Source: Bacteroidales bacterium
GTDB taxonomy: Bacteria; Bacteroidota; Bacteroidia; Bacteroidales; UBA12077
DNA length: 33,041 nt
Direction: 5' to 3'
Assembly: GCA_030637515.1 (NCBI GenBank)
Contig: DAOWGM010000163.1
Location: 1-33,041 of the forward strand
Below, piece by piece: positions 16,708-24,744 of the stretch; the first letter of the stretch is position 1; every line of letters starts with the position of its first letter. The notes beneath the pieces are model-generated. The model saw nothing but the letters and a program-made list of their open reading frames with translations. It had not been told where the DNA came from and searched no databases. The position numbers and the translations under genes are program-made.

Positions 16708-19700
16708 ATGAACTTTATAATAAAACGAAAAGTACTTATTGCAATGCTCTTTACAGGGCTAACGATGCTGGGTTATATTTCATACAAGCAGTTAGCTGTT
16801 GAGTTATATCCAAATGCTACTTTACCAATGCTTTTTGTTCAGGTAGGAACTCCTTTAGAAGTTGATCCAAAATACATGGAGAATCAAGCTATTATTCCTT
16901 TGGAAGGAGCTATTGGAACACTTGAAGGAATTGAAAAAATTGAATCTACAGCCGGACAACAATCAGGTATGATACAAATATCATATCTGAAAAATACGGA
17001 TATCAAATTTGCCTATCTTAAGTTGGTTGAGAAAATTGATGAAGCAAAAAAATCGCTTCCAGAAGGATTTCAAGTACAAACGTTTAAGTTTGACATTGAA
17101 CAACTTACAAGCACATTCATGACAATTCAGGTTCGTGGCAGTGGTGGCGTTGATCGGGTTCGTCAGGTAACTGATAACGAAATCATTAATGAAATTAAAA
17201 ACATTGATGGGATTGCAAATGCTGAAGTTTTTGGAGGAAGAGAAAAATCAATTGAAATTACATTAAAACAAGATATATGTGATAGCTATGGAATAACACC
17301 TTCTGATGTTCGTACAGCGCTAAATAACAATAGTAAGGCAAGGACTTTTGCCGGAAAAGTTAGTCATAACAATCAAACACATTTTGTAAATATAATTTCG
17401 GAGTTTGATGATATAAATGACATTCATAACTTAGTTGTTAAAGAAAAAGGGAAAATCAAGCTTAAAGATATCGCTGATATACATTATGGTGTAAAAGAAC
17501 AAACTTCTTATAGTCGTGTAAATGGTAAAGAAGCTATTACAATAAGCCTTACAAAAGATTCACAAGCTAATATTATTGAGCTGGCAAATAATGTAAAAGA
17601 ACAAATTGAGGTTTTAAATAAAGATTTAGAAGGGAAAGATATTGAAATGGTTGTGCAAAGCAATACTGCAGAAACCATGGAGAAGAATATCGATTCCATT
17701 ATTCAGTTAGCACTTTTAGGGGGATTACTAGCCATCTTTGTTCTTTGGATCTTTTTAAAGAACTTTAGGTTAGTTGTAGCAATTGCATTGGCTATTCCTA
17801 TTTCAGTTTTTACAGCATTTAATTTCTTTTATGCTTTTGGTATTACCATAAACAGTTTAACCCTTTTGGGAATGGCTCTTGCAATAGGAATGTTGTTGGA
17901 TAATAGTGTCGTCGTCCTTGAAAACATTTATCGGCTTGCATCTAAAAAAATGCATCCCGATCAGGCAGTAATTCAGGGTACAAAAGAAGTCTGGAAATCG
18001 ATATTTGCAGCAACATTGACTACAATAACTGTGTTTTTACCATTTGTTTTTTCAACTAACTTTTTTATTGAATTAATCGGAAAAAATATTGGAGTTTCGA
18101 TCATCTCCACATTACTTGTATCATTGGTTGTGGCTTTGCTATTAATACCAATGATCACACACGCATTTTTGAAATTTAGAGGAAATGATAAACCCATTCA
18201 ATTTGAAAAGATTTCATTCCATAACAGGTTAATCCAAATATATTTGGTTTTGCTAAAAACCTGCATGCGAAGTCCCGGAAGAACTATATTGGGAGCAATT
18301 GGAATATTTTTTATTACTCTTCTTATTAGTCTTGGTGTAAGTTTTATTAGAACGCAACAAGCAGAAATAAAAGATATTACACTTTATGTTACACTGCCGA
18401 GTGGTACAACATTAGAAAATACCGATATCCTTATTGCGGAAGCAGAAAAAAAACTGGAAGATCTTGAAGAAAAGAAAGATGTTGTAAGTCAGATATATGA
18501 AGAAGAGGCTCTTCTAACAATATCCTTGATTGATGATTACAAGGATGTTCGGAATTTCTCTATTCCTAAAATTAAAAATGAAATTCTTGAACGTGTCGAA
18601 GATCTGAATCCCGCAGAATTTAGTTGGGATCCACCAGCAACAGGTCGTCGGTTTGGAGGTAGCAATTATAATGATGATGAGTTTGGTCGTTTTCTGGGAA
18701 TAGGAACACAGCGCGAAAAAGTAATCATTAAAGGTCAGAATTTTGATAAAATGCTTAATCAGGCAAACGATGTAAAATACTATTTAGGACAATTAACTTC
18801 GGTTGAAAGAGTTGATATTCGGATTCCGGATAAAAGACCTGAGCTCATGATGAATTTCGACAAACAACTCATGGCTTTATACGATATTCCGGTAACATCT
18901 GTACTTTCTGAGTTAAATTCATTTCAGCATGAATTTTCAAGCGGAGTTAAATTCAAACAAGGAACAGAAGAATACGACATTCTGATTAAAACTATAGGTT
19001 ACAGTGAACAGAAAGAAAGAAATATTAAAGATTTAAAAGCTCTGCCTGTTCGTGGCTCACAAGGTTCTCAATTTGAGTTACAGGATATTAGTAAATTTAA
19101 TTTTGCCGAAGGATTATCAACTATTCGACGCACGAATCAGGAAAAACAACTGGAATTAGTTTATCAATTTATTGATGAAGTGCAGGATGAAAAAGATTTA
19201 TTGGAAGCAGCAAGAATGGAAATTGATGAATTGGTTGCAGGAATGACCTTACCATCCGGTATAGCTTTGGAAGTTATTCATGAAGAAAATGATTTAGGCG
19301 AATTTGGCTTTTTATTACTAATGGCATTTATCCTGATATATATGATTCTATCTTCCGTTTTTGAATCATTTTCAGTTCCTATTGTTATGATGTTTTCAAT
19401 TCCTATGGCTGCTATAGGTTCGTTAGTTTTCTTAATCCTTACAGGAACATCACTAATGAATCCTTATGTTCTTACAGGCTTTTTAATACTACTTGGGATA
19501 GTTGTAAACAATGGAATTATTCTAATTGATTACTCAAGAGTTTTGCGAAAACGTGGATATACAGATTCGCGTGCACTAATGATGGCTGGACTTGCACGTG
19601 TGCGTCCAATACTAATTACTGCCATAACAACGATTATTGCATTAATTCCTTTAGCACTTGGTAAAGCTGAATATGTTTCACTAATTGGTGTTCCTTTTGC

Positions 19701-21417
19701 AGTAACAATTATTGGAGGATTAACAGTAAGTACCTTACTTACATTAGTATTTATCCCCACTTTAAATTCAGGATTACAATCTTCGTTAAAATGGATTCGC
19801 GGACAAAAATCATATATTAAAGCTATCCAAATAGCTATTTGGATAATAGGAACTTACTTTATTTTTACTGAGGTTGATCGAAGAGTTTGGCAAATTATTG
19901 ATTTTATCGTTTTAATGCTAATAGTTCCGGCTACAGTGTATTTCATACAAAATAGTCTACGAAAAGCTTCTGAAAAACTAATTGATAAAGATGAAGATCT
20001 GCATATCAGAATCAGTAATCTTGTTAAAATTTATGATTGGGACAGTCGGTTTATTAGAAATTGGAAATCAGGAATAAACTTAAGAAAAAGATTAGGCATT
20101 CAGCATGAATATAAATCCATAAAAGATTTTGATCAATTAATATGGCAATTACCTTTGATTGGCTTTATAGTGTATTTCATTTATTTCCATTTACAAAGCG
20201 GATTATGGTATTTTATTTTACCAATATTTCTTTATCTAATTACAACCTTTATCCTTGCTCCTGTTGAAAAATATGCAAGAAATCTAAAAAAAGAAAATAA
20301 AGGAAAATTAATTAGAAGATTGATTCTATTTACAACAAAATTATTTTTCTGGGCATTTCCTGCTCTTGCTCTTTATTTATTTTACAACAAATTTGAGCTG
20401 TTGGGATTAATTATTCCTATGGGAGTAATCTGGTATTTTCTTATTCTAATCAAAGTAACTTCCGATAATTTATACAAGAAAAATGTTGACGTAAACCGAA
20501 TTAAAGGCAAATTTAAAGGAATCAGAAAAGGATTCTATCGATTTGTATTGGTAATACCGATAATCGGCAAAAAGAAAGTTCCTTTTAAAGCATTAAAAGG
20601 TGTTTCAGTCGATATTAAAAATGGAATGTTTGGTTTATTGGGTCCAAATGGTGCCGGCAAATCTACATTAATGAAAATAGTTTGTGGTATTCTGGAACAA
20701 AGCTATGGGCAAATCACTATTAACGGTATTGATGTTCGGGAAAAACGAGAAGAGTTACAGGGATTAATAGGATATCTTCCTCAAGAATTTGGCATGTACG
20801 AAAACATGACAGCATGGGATTTTCTGCACTATATGGGAATTTTAAAAAAGTTATACAATAAGGAAGAGCGTACTAAACGTATTGAGTATGTTCTTGGTGC
20901 AGTTCATATGCTGGATAATAAAAATGAGAAAATAGGATCATTTTCAGGTGGTATGAAACAAAGAATTGGTATTGCACAAATCCTGTTGCATTTACCAAAA
21001 ATATTAGTTGTTGATGAACCTACCGCAGGTCTTGACCCAAGAGAACGTATTCGATTCAGAAACTTATTAGTTGAACTAAGTAAAAACAGAATAGTAATTT
21101 TCTCAACACATATTATTGAGGATGTAGCAAGCTCATGTAGCATGGTTGCAGTATTGAAAAAAGGAGAAGTAAGATACCTGGGAGCTCCAATAAAAATGGC
21201 AAAAATTGCAGAAGAAAAAGTTTGGATGCTAAATATTCCCACTGATGATTTTGAACAGTTAAAAGAACATTATGCAATTATTCATCATATGAAAGATGGT
21301 GATAATATACGCTGTCGTTGTTTGGCAGATGAAGCTCCAACGCCAGAAGCAAAATTAGTAAAAGCAAATCTGGAAGACGCATACTTGTATTTGTTAACGA
21401 ATGAAAAAAAGTATTAA
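16708..21417 (+). CDS. RND efflux pump fused to extra membrane helices and a C-terminal ABC ATPase domain
   Basis: 1569 residues in one open frame. Residues 1-1030 are a complete RND pump: LLDNSVVVLENIY (396-408) with D398 at the AcrB D407 position, and TM10 GIVVNNGIILIDY (930-942). Then come two further helices (about 1037-1055 and 1063-1081) and a short strand LHIRISNLVKIYD (1098-1110) that matches the first strand and A-loop of the free ATPase at 6579 (KIQIENLDKIYK). Four more helices (about 1146-1160, 1165-1184, 1208-1226, 1230-1249) follow before the rest of the ATPase: Walker A GPNGAGKST (1312-1320), Q1359, FSGGMKQR (1412-1419), Walker B ILVVDEPTAGLDP (1432-1444), H1468 and the family tail (VWMLN, ANLEDAYLYL). 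The helix count keeps the ATPase cytoplasmic. All catalytic motifs are intact. The expected A-loop tyrosine is Y1109, about 200 residues from Walker A. I know of no described RND-ABC fusion of this form. Confidence 0.9.
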   Translation: MNFIIKRKVLIAMLFTGLTMLGYISYKQLAVELYPNATLPMLFVQVGTPLEVDPKYMENQAIIPLEGAIGTLEGIEKIESTAGQQSGMIQISYLKNTDIKFAYLKLVEKIDEAKKSLPEGFQVQTFKFDIEQLTSTFMTIQVRGSGGVDRVRQVTDNEIINEIKNIDGIANAEVFGGREKSIEITLKQDICDSYGITPSDVRTALNNNSKARTFAGKVSHNNQTHFVNIISEFDDINDIHNLVVKEKGKIKLKDIADIHYGVKEQTSYSRVNGKEAITISLTKDSQANIIELANNVKEQIEVLNKDLEGKDIEMVVQSNTAETMEKNIDSIIQLALLGGLLAIFVLWIFLKNFRLVVAIALAIPISVFTAFNFFYAFGITINSLTLLGMALAIGMLLDNSVVVLENIYRLASKKMHPDQAVIQGTKEVWKSIFAATLTTITVFLPFVFSTNFFIELIGKNIGVSIISTLLVSLVVALLLIPMITHAFLKFRGNDKPIQFEKISFHNRLIQIYLVLLKTCMRSPGRTILGAIGIFFITLLISLGVSFIRTQQAEIKDITLYVTLPSGTTLENTDILIAEAEKKLEDLEEKKDVVSQIYEEEALLTISLIDDYKDVRNFSIPKIKNEILERVEDLNPAEFSWDPPATGRRFGGSNYNDDEFGRFLGIGTQREKVIIKGQNFDKMLNQANDVKYYLGQLTSVERVDIRIPDKRPELMMNFDKQLMALYDIPVTSVLSELNSFQHEFSSGVKFKQGTEEYDILIKTIGYSEQKERNIKDLKALPVRGSQGSQFELQDISKFNFAEGLSTIRRTNQEKQLELVYQFIDEVQDEKDLLEAARMEIDELVAGMTLPSGIALEVIHEENDLGEFGFLLLMAFILIYMILSSVFESFSVPIVMMFSIPMAAIGSLVFLILTGTSLMNPYVLTGFLILLGIVVNNGIILIDYSRVLRKRGYTDSRALMMAGLARVRPILITAITTIIALIPLALGKAEYVSLIGVPFAVTIIGGLTVSTLLTLVFIPTLNSGLQSSLKWIRGQKSYIKAIQIAIWIIGTYFIFTEVDRRVWQIIDFIVLMLIVPATVYFIQNSLRKASEKLIDKDEDLHIRISNLVKIYDWDSRFIRNWKSGINLRKRLGIQHEYKSIKDFDQLIWQLPLIGFIVYFIYFHLQSGLWYFILPIFLYLITTFILAPVEKYARNLKKENKGKLIRRLILFTTKLFFWAFPALALYLFYNKFELLGLIIPMGVIWYFLILIKVTSDNLYKKNVDVNRIKGKFKGIRKGFYRFVLVIPIIGKKKVPFKALKGVSVDIKNGMFGLLGPNGAGKSTLMKIVCGILEQSYGQITINGIDVREKREELQGLIGYLPQEFGMYENMTAWDFLHYMGILKKLYNKEERTKRIEYVLGAVHMLDNKNEKIGSFSGGMKQRIGIAQILLHLPKILVVDEPTAGLDPRERIRFRNLLVELSKNRIVIFSTHIIEDVASSCSMVAVLKKGEVRYLGAPIKMAKIAEEKVWMLNIPTDDFEQLKEHYAIIHHMKDGDNIRCRCLADEAPTPEAKLVKANLEDAYLYLLTNEKKY

Positions 21418-21421
21418 GAAT

Positions 21422-21470
21422 ATGAGATGTGAGACACAAGATATGAGATGCAGGAAATAGCTATATACTA
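21422..21470. repeat. Heptad-word spacer (ATGAGAT type)
   Basis: Right after the RND-ABC stop codon, seven 7-nt words follow in register. The clearest are ATGAGAT at 21422 and again at 21443, GTGAGAC at 21429 and ACAAGAT at 21436; the last three have drifted. The word differs from those in the upstream spacers but the 7-nt period is the same. Confidence 0.6.
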
Positions 21471-21520
21471 AATTGTTAAATGATAGTAAAAGAGATCAAC
21501 CTTATTTAGGCATTGACAAC

Positions 21521-21534
21521 TTGATACTTGATAC
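21521..21534. repeat. Tandem heptad TTGATAC x2 before the ABC-2 permease
   Basis: Two exact copies of TTGATAC end 4 nt before the ATG at 21539. A third, diverged copy (TTGACAA at 21513) precedes them at an 8-nt offset. This tract argues that the coding region begins at 21539 and does not include the open codons that extend upstream to a TTG at 21473. Confidence 0.5.
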
Positions 21535-21538
21535 TAAA

Positions 21539-22249
21539 ATGAAAATGAAAACAAACAAAATAAGATTAGGATTTGATATTATAAAATATAACCTCAAAAT
21601 AGTATTTGCAAGCAAATTTGTCTACTTCCTAATTGCGGCGGTTGCATTTTTTCTAATGGTAATAGGCATTATGCTTTTCAGCAATTCTTCAGTTTCAGAT
21701 AGTGATATTTTTGCAACACTTATTTTCCCTGGACTACTAATTGCTTTTTATCCGGTAATTTTTAATGTTCAAAACGATAAAGATTCACGAATGCTTGAAA
21801 TAATATTCGGAGTTCCCAATTACAGGTATAAAGTTTATTTAGTACGATTTATTATTAGCATGCTCTTGACCTTCGTTATATTAATCTTTATGTCATGGTT
21901 CACTGTTTTCGCTATTTTGAGAATCCCAGTTTTAAGCATGGTTTATCAACTAATGTACCCTATACTTTTCTTATCCTGTGTATCATTTCTATTCTCAACA
22001 TTGGTAAGAAATGCAAGTGGTACTGCAGTTATCATGATTATAATCGGACTGTTTTTCATGATTTTAGAAGATGTCCTAATACAAAGCAAATGGAATATCT
22101 TTTTAAATCCATTTAATGTACCAAGTGATATAAGTCTTACAGTTTGGAAAAACATACTGTATCAAAACCGATTAATGTTACTAATTGGCTCAGTAATTTC
22201 ATTATTATGGGCATTAATTAATTTACAAAAGCGGGAAAAATTTGTATAG
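21539..22249 (+). CDS. ABC-2-type permease without its own free ATPase
   Basis: 236-residue integral membrane protein with six predicted helices (about 27-47, 58-76, 100-126, 135-156, 161-180, 209-229), the normal size of an ABC-2 transmembrane domain. Sequence features such as VQNDKDSRMLEIIFGVPNYR (a cytoplasmic coupling-helix-like loop between helices 2 and 3) and LVRNASGTAV fit that family. There is no ATPase gene next to it; the closest ATPase is the domain at the end of the RND-ABC fusion just upstream, so it is likely powered by that domain. I chose the ATG at 21539 (MKMKTNKIRLGFD) over an upstream TTG because heptad repeats fill the intervening DNA; an ATG at 21545 is also possible. 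Last clear gene of the export locus. Confidence 0.85.
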   Translation: MKMKTNKIRLGFDIIKYNLKIVFASKFVYFLIAAVAFFLMVIGIMLFSNSSVSDSDIFATLIFPGLLIAFYPVIFNVQNDKDSRMLEIIFGVPNYRYKVYLVRFIISMLLTFVILIFMSWFTVFAILRIPVLSMVYQLMYPILFLSCVSFLFSTLVRNASGTAVIMIIIGLFFMILEDVLIQSKWNIFLNPFNVPSDISLTVWKNILYQNRLMLLIGSVISLLWALINLQKREKFV

Positions 22250-22254
22250 GCTCA

Positions 22255-22278
22255 TTTCGATTATTTTTAGTAATTTCG
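22255..22278 (+). promoter_or_regulatory. Possible promoter before the 140-residue membrane protein
   Basis: TAATTTCG (22271-22278) is one base from the Bacteroidota -7 box TAnnTTTG, and TTTCG at 22255 sits where a -33 element would be. It is 20 nt from the ATG at 22298. This would separate the following genes from the export operon, but both boxes are imperfect. Confidence 0.3.
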
Positions 22279-22297
22279 ACTGATTAATAATTGAAAG

Positions 22298-22720
22298 ATG
22301 AAAAAGCTATCACTTGCCTTACTAATACTAGGTTTAATTTTCGGTCAACTTGTTGTTCTTACTTTTAATCTACATAATGGATTTGAAATTCGTGATATTA
22401 CTATAAAACTACTTCCAATTGCTGATTATGCGGGGAGAGCATCTTCTCAACTTTATTTAACATCAACAATACTTGGTTATTTAGCTTTTGTAATTTTTGG
22501 TGTAATTAACACAAATAAAACAAAATCTCCTGCCATTTTTAAAACAGCATTAATGTATACGGGAATTGTTATTGTTGTAAGCTTTTTTGAATTTACAAGC
22601 ATCCTTGAAGATCTAAATGGAACATTTCAAGGCAAGCATTTTAGAATAGGCTGGCTTTTATTCCTGCTTGGATTATGGATTTTTAGTAAAAGATATCTTT
22701 TAAAAAAGAGGAACTTATAG
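22298..22720 (+). CDS. Four-helix membrane protein of unknown function
   Basis: 140 residues and very hydrophobic, with predicted helices at about 4-24, 54-72, 83-103 and 115-132. A short polar loop after helix 1 contains FNLHNGFEIRDITIKLLP. I do not recognise a family. The stop codon (TAG) is immediately followed by the ATG of the O-antigen-ligase-like gene, so the two are almost certainly co-transcribed and translationally coupled. It could be an accessory membrane factor for that enzyme or for the export locus upstream; the sequence does not decide. Confidence 0.75.
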   Translation: MKKLSLALLILGLIFGQLVVLTFNLHNGFEIRDITIKLLPIADYAGRASSQLYLTSTILGYLAFVIFGVINTNKTKSPAIFKTALMYTGIVIVVSFFEFTSILEDLNGTFQGKHFRIGWLLFLLGLWIFSKRYLLKKRNL

Positions 22721-24724
22721 ATGCTATCTGTTAAGAATAATAAAATTATTGAAGATGTTCTTTTTTATATATTGATCATAATTACACCTTTAACTTTTAC
22801 GAAACTGACACCCGATAACCATTTAGCAATTAAACTTACATTACTTAGTACTGTTCTTTTTCTTTTCTCGTTATATATTCTTTTTAAATCAGGTAAAAAC
22901 AGGCTTATAGAAATAAATAAAGTAGTTTCTATTTTTTTTTCATCATTAATTATCTTTATAATTTTTATCGGAATAAGTTTATTTTATACAATAAATCTTA
23001 CTGATGGATTATTCTTTTTTGTTAAAACTATTTTGTTTCTATGTTATACAATAATACTTTTTCTTCAATTTGATAATCCTATTAACTTTATTAATAAATG
23101 TACCCGTTCATTTTCAATTTTGGGATTTATAATTATTGCTATTGGAATTTATCAGTTAGTTGCATTACAATTATTAGAAGAAGTAAGCCATAGTAATCTA
23201 TATAAAATTTCTGCTTGTTTTGGAAATAAAAATATTTATTCGCAAGTATTACTGCTAATCCTTCCCTTTTCTATTTTTTCATTATTTAACCAAAAGATAA
23301 TTTGGAAAATTATCGGTGTTTTTAATACTGTAATCATAATTATTCTGATTACAATTCTAATGACAAGATCTGTATGGGTTGCTGCAATTATAAGTTTCTT
23401 AACTGCAATATCTGTTGGGATAATTACATTAAAACCAAGCTATTTCAACCTAAAAAAAACAGTAGCTTTTATTATTATCATTGTTATTCTAATATCAACA
23501 ACTACAATTCTATATTCAAAATTTGATTCTTCAGATGCATTTAAAAAACAGATCTCAAGTATTTTCAATTTTAAATATGGAAGTACTAATGACAGAATTA
23601 TACTTTGGGAAAAATCATTAGAATTAGCTGCAGAAAAACCATTTTTTGGTAATGGTGCAGGAAGTTGGAAAGTAAACATATTAAAATATGGTAATAAGAA
23701 TCTTTCCTCAGAAGATAATGTAACTTTTTTTCAAAGACCTCATAACGACTATATTTGGATTTTATGTGAACACGGAGCTATAGGACTGATTCTTTATTTA
23801 ATACTTTTCTTAATTAGTATCTACTCCGCAATCAAATTACTAAATAGTGAATACGAAAAAGAAGTAAAGATTTATACCTTTTTAATATTCTTTGCCTTAA
23901 TGAGTTATATGATTTTTTCTTTTTTTAGTTTTCCCTACGAGAGAATAGAATTCATTATCTTTCTTTCTGTAATTTTTTCATCTCTTTTAATATTAATCAA
24001 TAATAAAAAAGCAAAATCAATTTTACATTTAAATGCAGGTCATTTATTGATAATAACCTCATTCATTTTGTTTTGTACTACAATATTTGGATTTAGTAGA
24101 TTAATCTCAGAAATACATTTACACAAGGCTTATAAAGCCAGAGCTACAAATAACTGGAATAAATTAATCTTTGAAATTGACAAGTCTGAGAAGGCAATCT
24201 ATAAGATTGATCCTTTTAGCACACCAATTTCATGGTATAGAGGTTTAGCAAAATTCAATAAAGAAAATTATACTGAAGCTTTTGCTGATTTTAATTCAGC
24301 ATATAAAATTAATCCTTATCACATTCATGTTTTAAATAATTTAGCTACATGCAAAGGTTTAACAAAAGAATATAGCTCGGCACTCGAATTATACAAAGAA
24401 GCACTGAGAATTTCTCCTGATTTTGAAGATGCCATTTATAATATTTGTGGAATATATCAGCAGTTAAATGATATTGAATCAGCTATTTCGTATATTAAAA
24501 AAATTAAAAAACCAGTGAATAAAGATCGATATCAAAAAGTAATCCTTATCTTAGCGCGTCAAAAGCTGAATGAATTGTATAACTCTGTTAATGAGACAGA
24601 AACAAAAATATATATTCATTCAGTATTACACAACCAGAACAACATTTTAGAAATATTTCAAGAATCGATTAAAAATAACTGTTCAATAGAGCAACAAATA
24701 TTGTTGAACACAACAAAAAAGTAA
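22721..24724 (+). CDS. O-antigen ligase/polymerase-like membrane protein with C-terminal TPRs
   Basis: 667 residues. About ten to twelve membrane helices fill residues 10-460. A large loop holds the Wzy_C/WaaL-type signature: NDRIILWEKSLELAAEKPFF (about 292-311), FGNGAG, then RPHNDYIWILCEHGAIGL, with H341 at the position of the conserved loop histidine. After the last helix, residues about 500-605 form two to three tetratricopeptide repeats (ISWYRGLAKFNKENYTEAFA, VLNNLATCKGLTKEYSSALE). In the family these proteins transfer or polymerise undecaprenyl-linked glycans in the periplasm. Wzy polymerase, O-antigen ligase or protein glycosyltransferase cannot be told apart from sequence alone. The TPR tail is common in Bacteroidota members and probably binds partner proteins. 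It is followed after 20 nt by a T9SS-secreted protein gene. Confidence 0.82.
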   Translation: MLSVKNNKIIEDVLFYILIIITPLTFTKLTPDNHLAIKLTLLSTVLFLFSLYILFKSGKNRLIEINKVVSIFFSSLIIFIIFIGISLFYTINLTDGLFFFVKTILFLCYTIILFLQFDNPINFINKCTRSFSILGFIIIAIGIYQLVALQLLEEVSHSNLYKISACFGNKNIYSQVLLLILPFSIFSLFNQKIIWKIIGVFNTVIIIILITILMTRSVWVAAIISFLTAISVGIITLKPSYFNLKKTVAFIIIIVILISTTTILYSKFDSSDAFKKQISSIFNFKYGSTNDRIILWEKSLELAAEKPFFGNGAGSWKVNILKYGNKNLSSEDNVTFFQRPHNDYIWILCEHGAIGLILYLILFLISIYSAIKLLNSEYEKEVKIYTFLIFFALMSYMIFSFFSFPYERIEFIIFLSVIFSSLLILINNKKAKSILHLNAGHLLIITSFILFCTTIFGFSRLISEIHLHKAYKARATNNWNKLIFEIDKSEKAIYKIDPFSTPISWYRGLAKFNKENYTEAFADFNSAYKINPYHIHVLNNLATCKGLTKEYSSALELYKEALRISPDFEDAIYNICGIYQQLNDIESAISYIKKIKKPVNKDRYQKVILILARQKLNELYNSVNETETKIYIHSVLHNQNNILEIFQESIKNNCSIEQQILLNTTKK

Positions 24725-24744
24725 CTATTATCAAATAATTCAAT

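Noticed and set aside
16708-19800. Possibility that the RND-ABC fusion is two genes with a missed stop
   Set aside because: The frame is open throughout 16708-21417, the joining region has coherent helices with parity that keeps the ATPase cytoplasmic, and no start codon with suitable context precedes the Walker A part. Sequencing error cannot be excluded from here.
20904-21242. 112-codon open frame on the minus strand
   Set aside because: It lies opposite the fused ATPase domain, whose motifs are strongly conserved; composition and position fit a shadow frame.
21473-21538. 22-codon N-terminal extension of the ABC-2 permease from a TTG codon
   Set aside because: The extension would translate through the TTGATAC heptads and adds residues unlike the start of an ABC-2 permease; the ATG at 21539 follows immediately.
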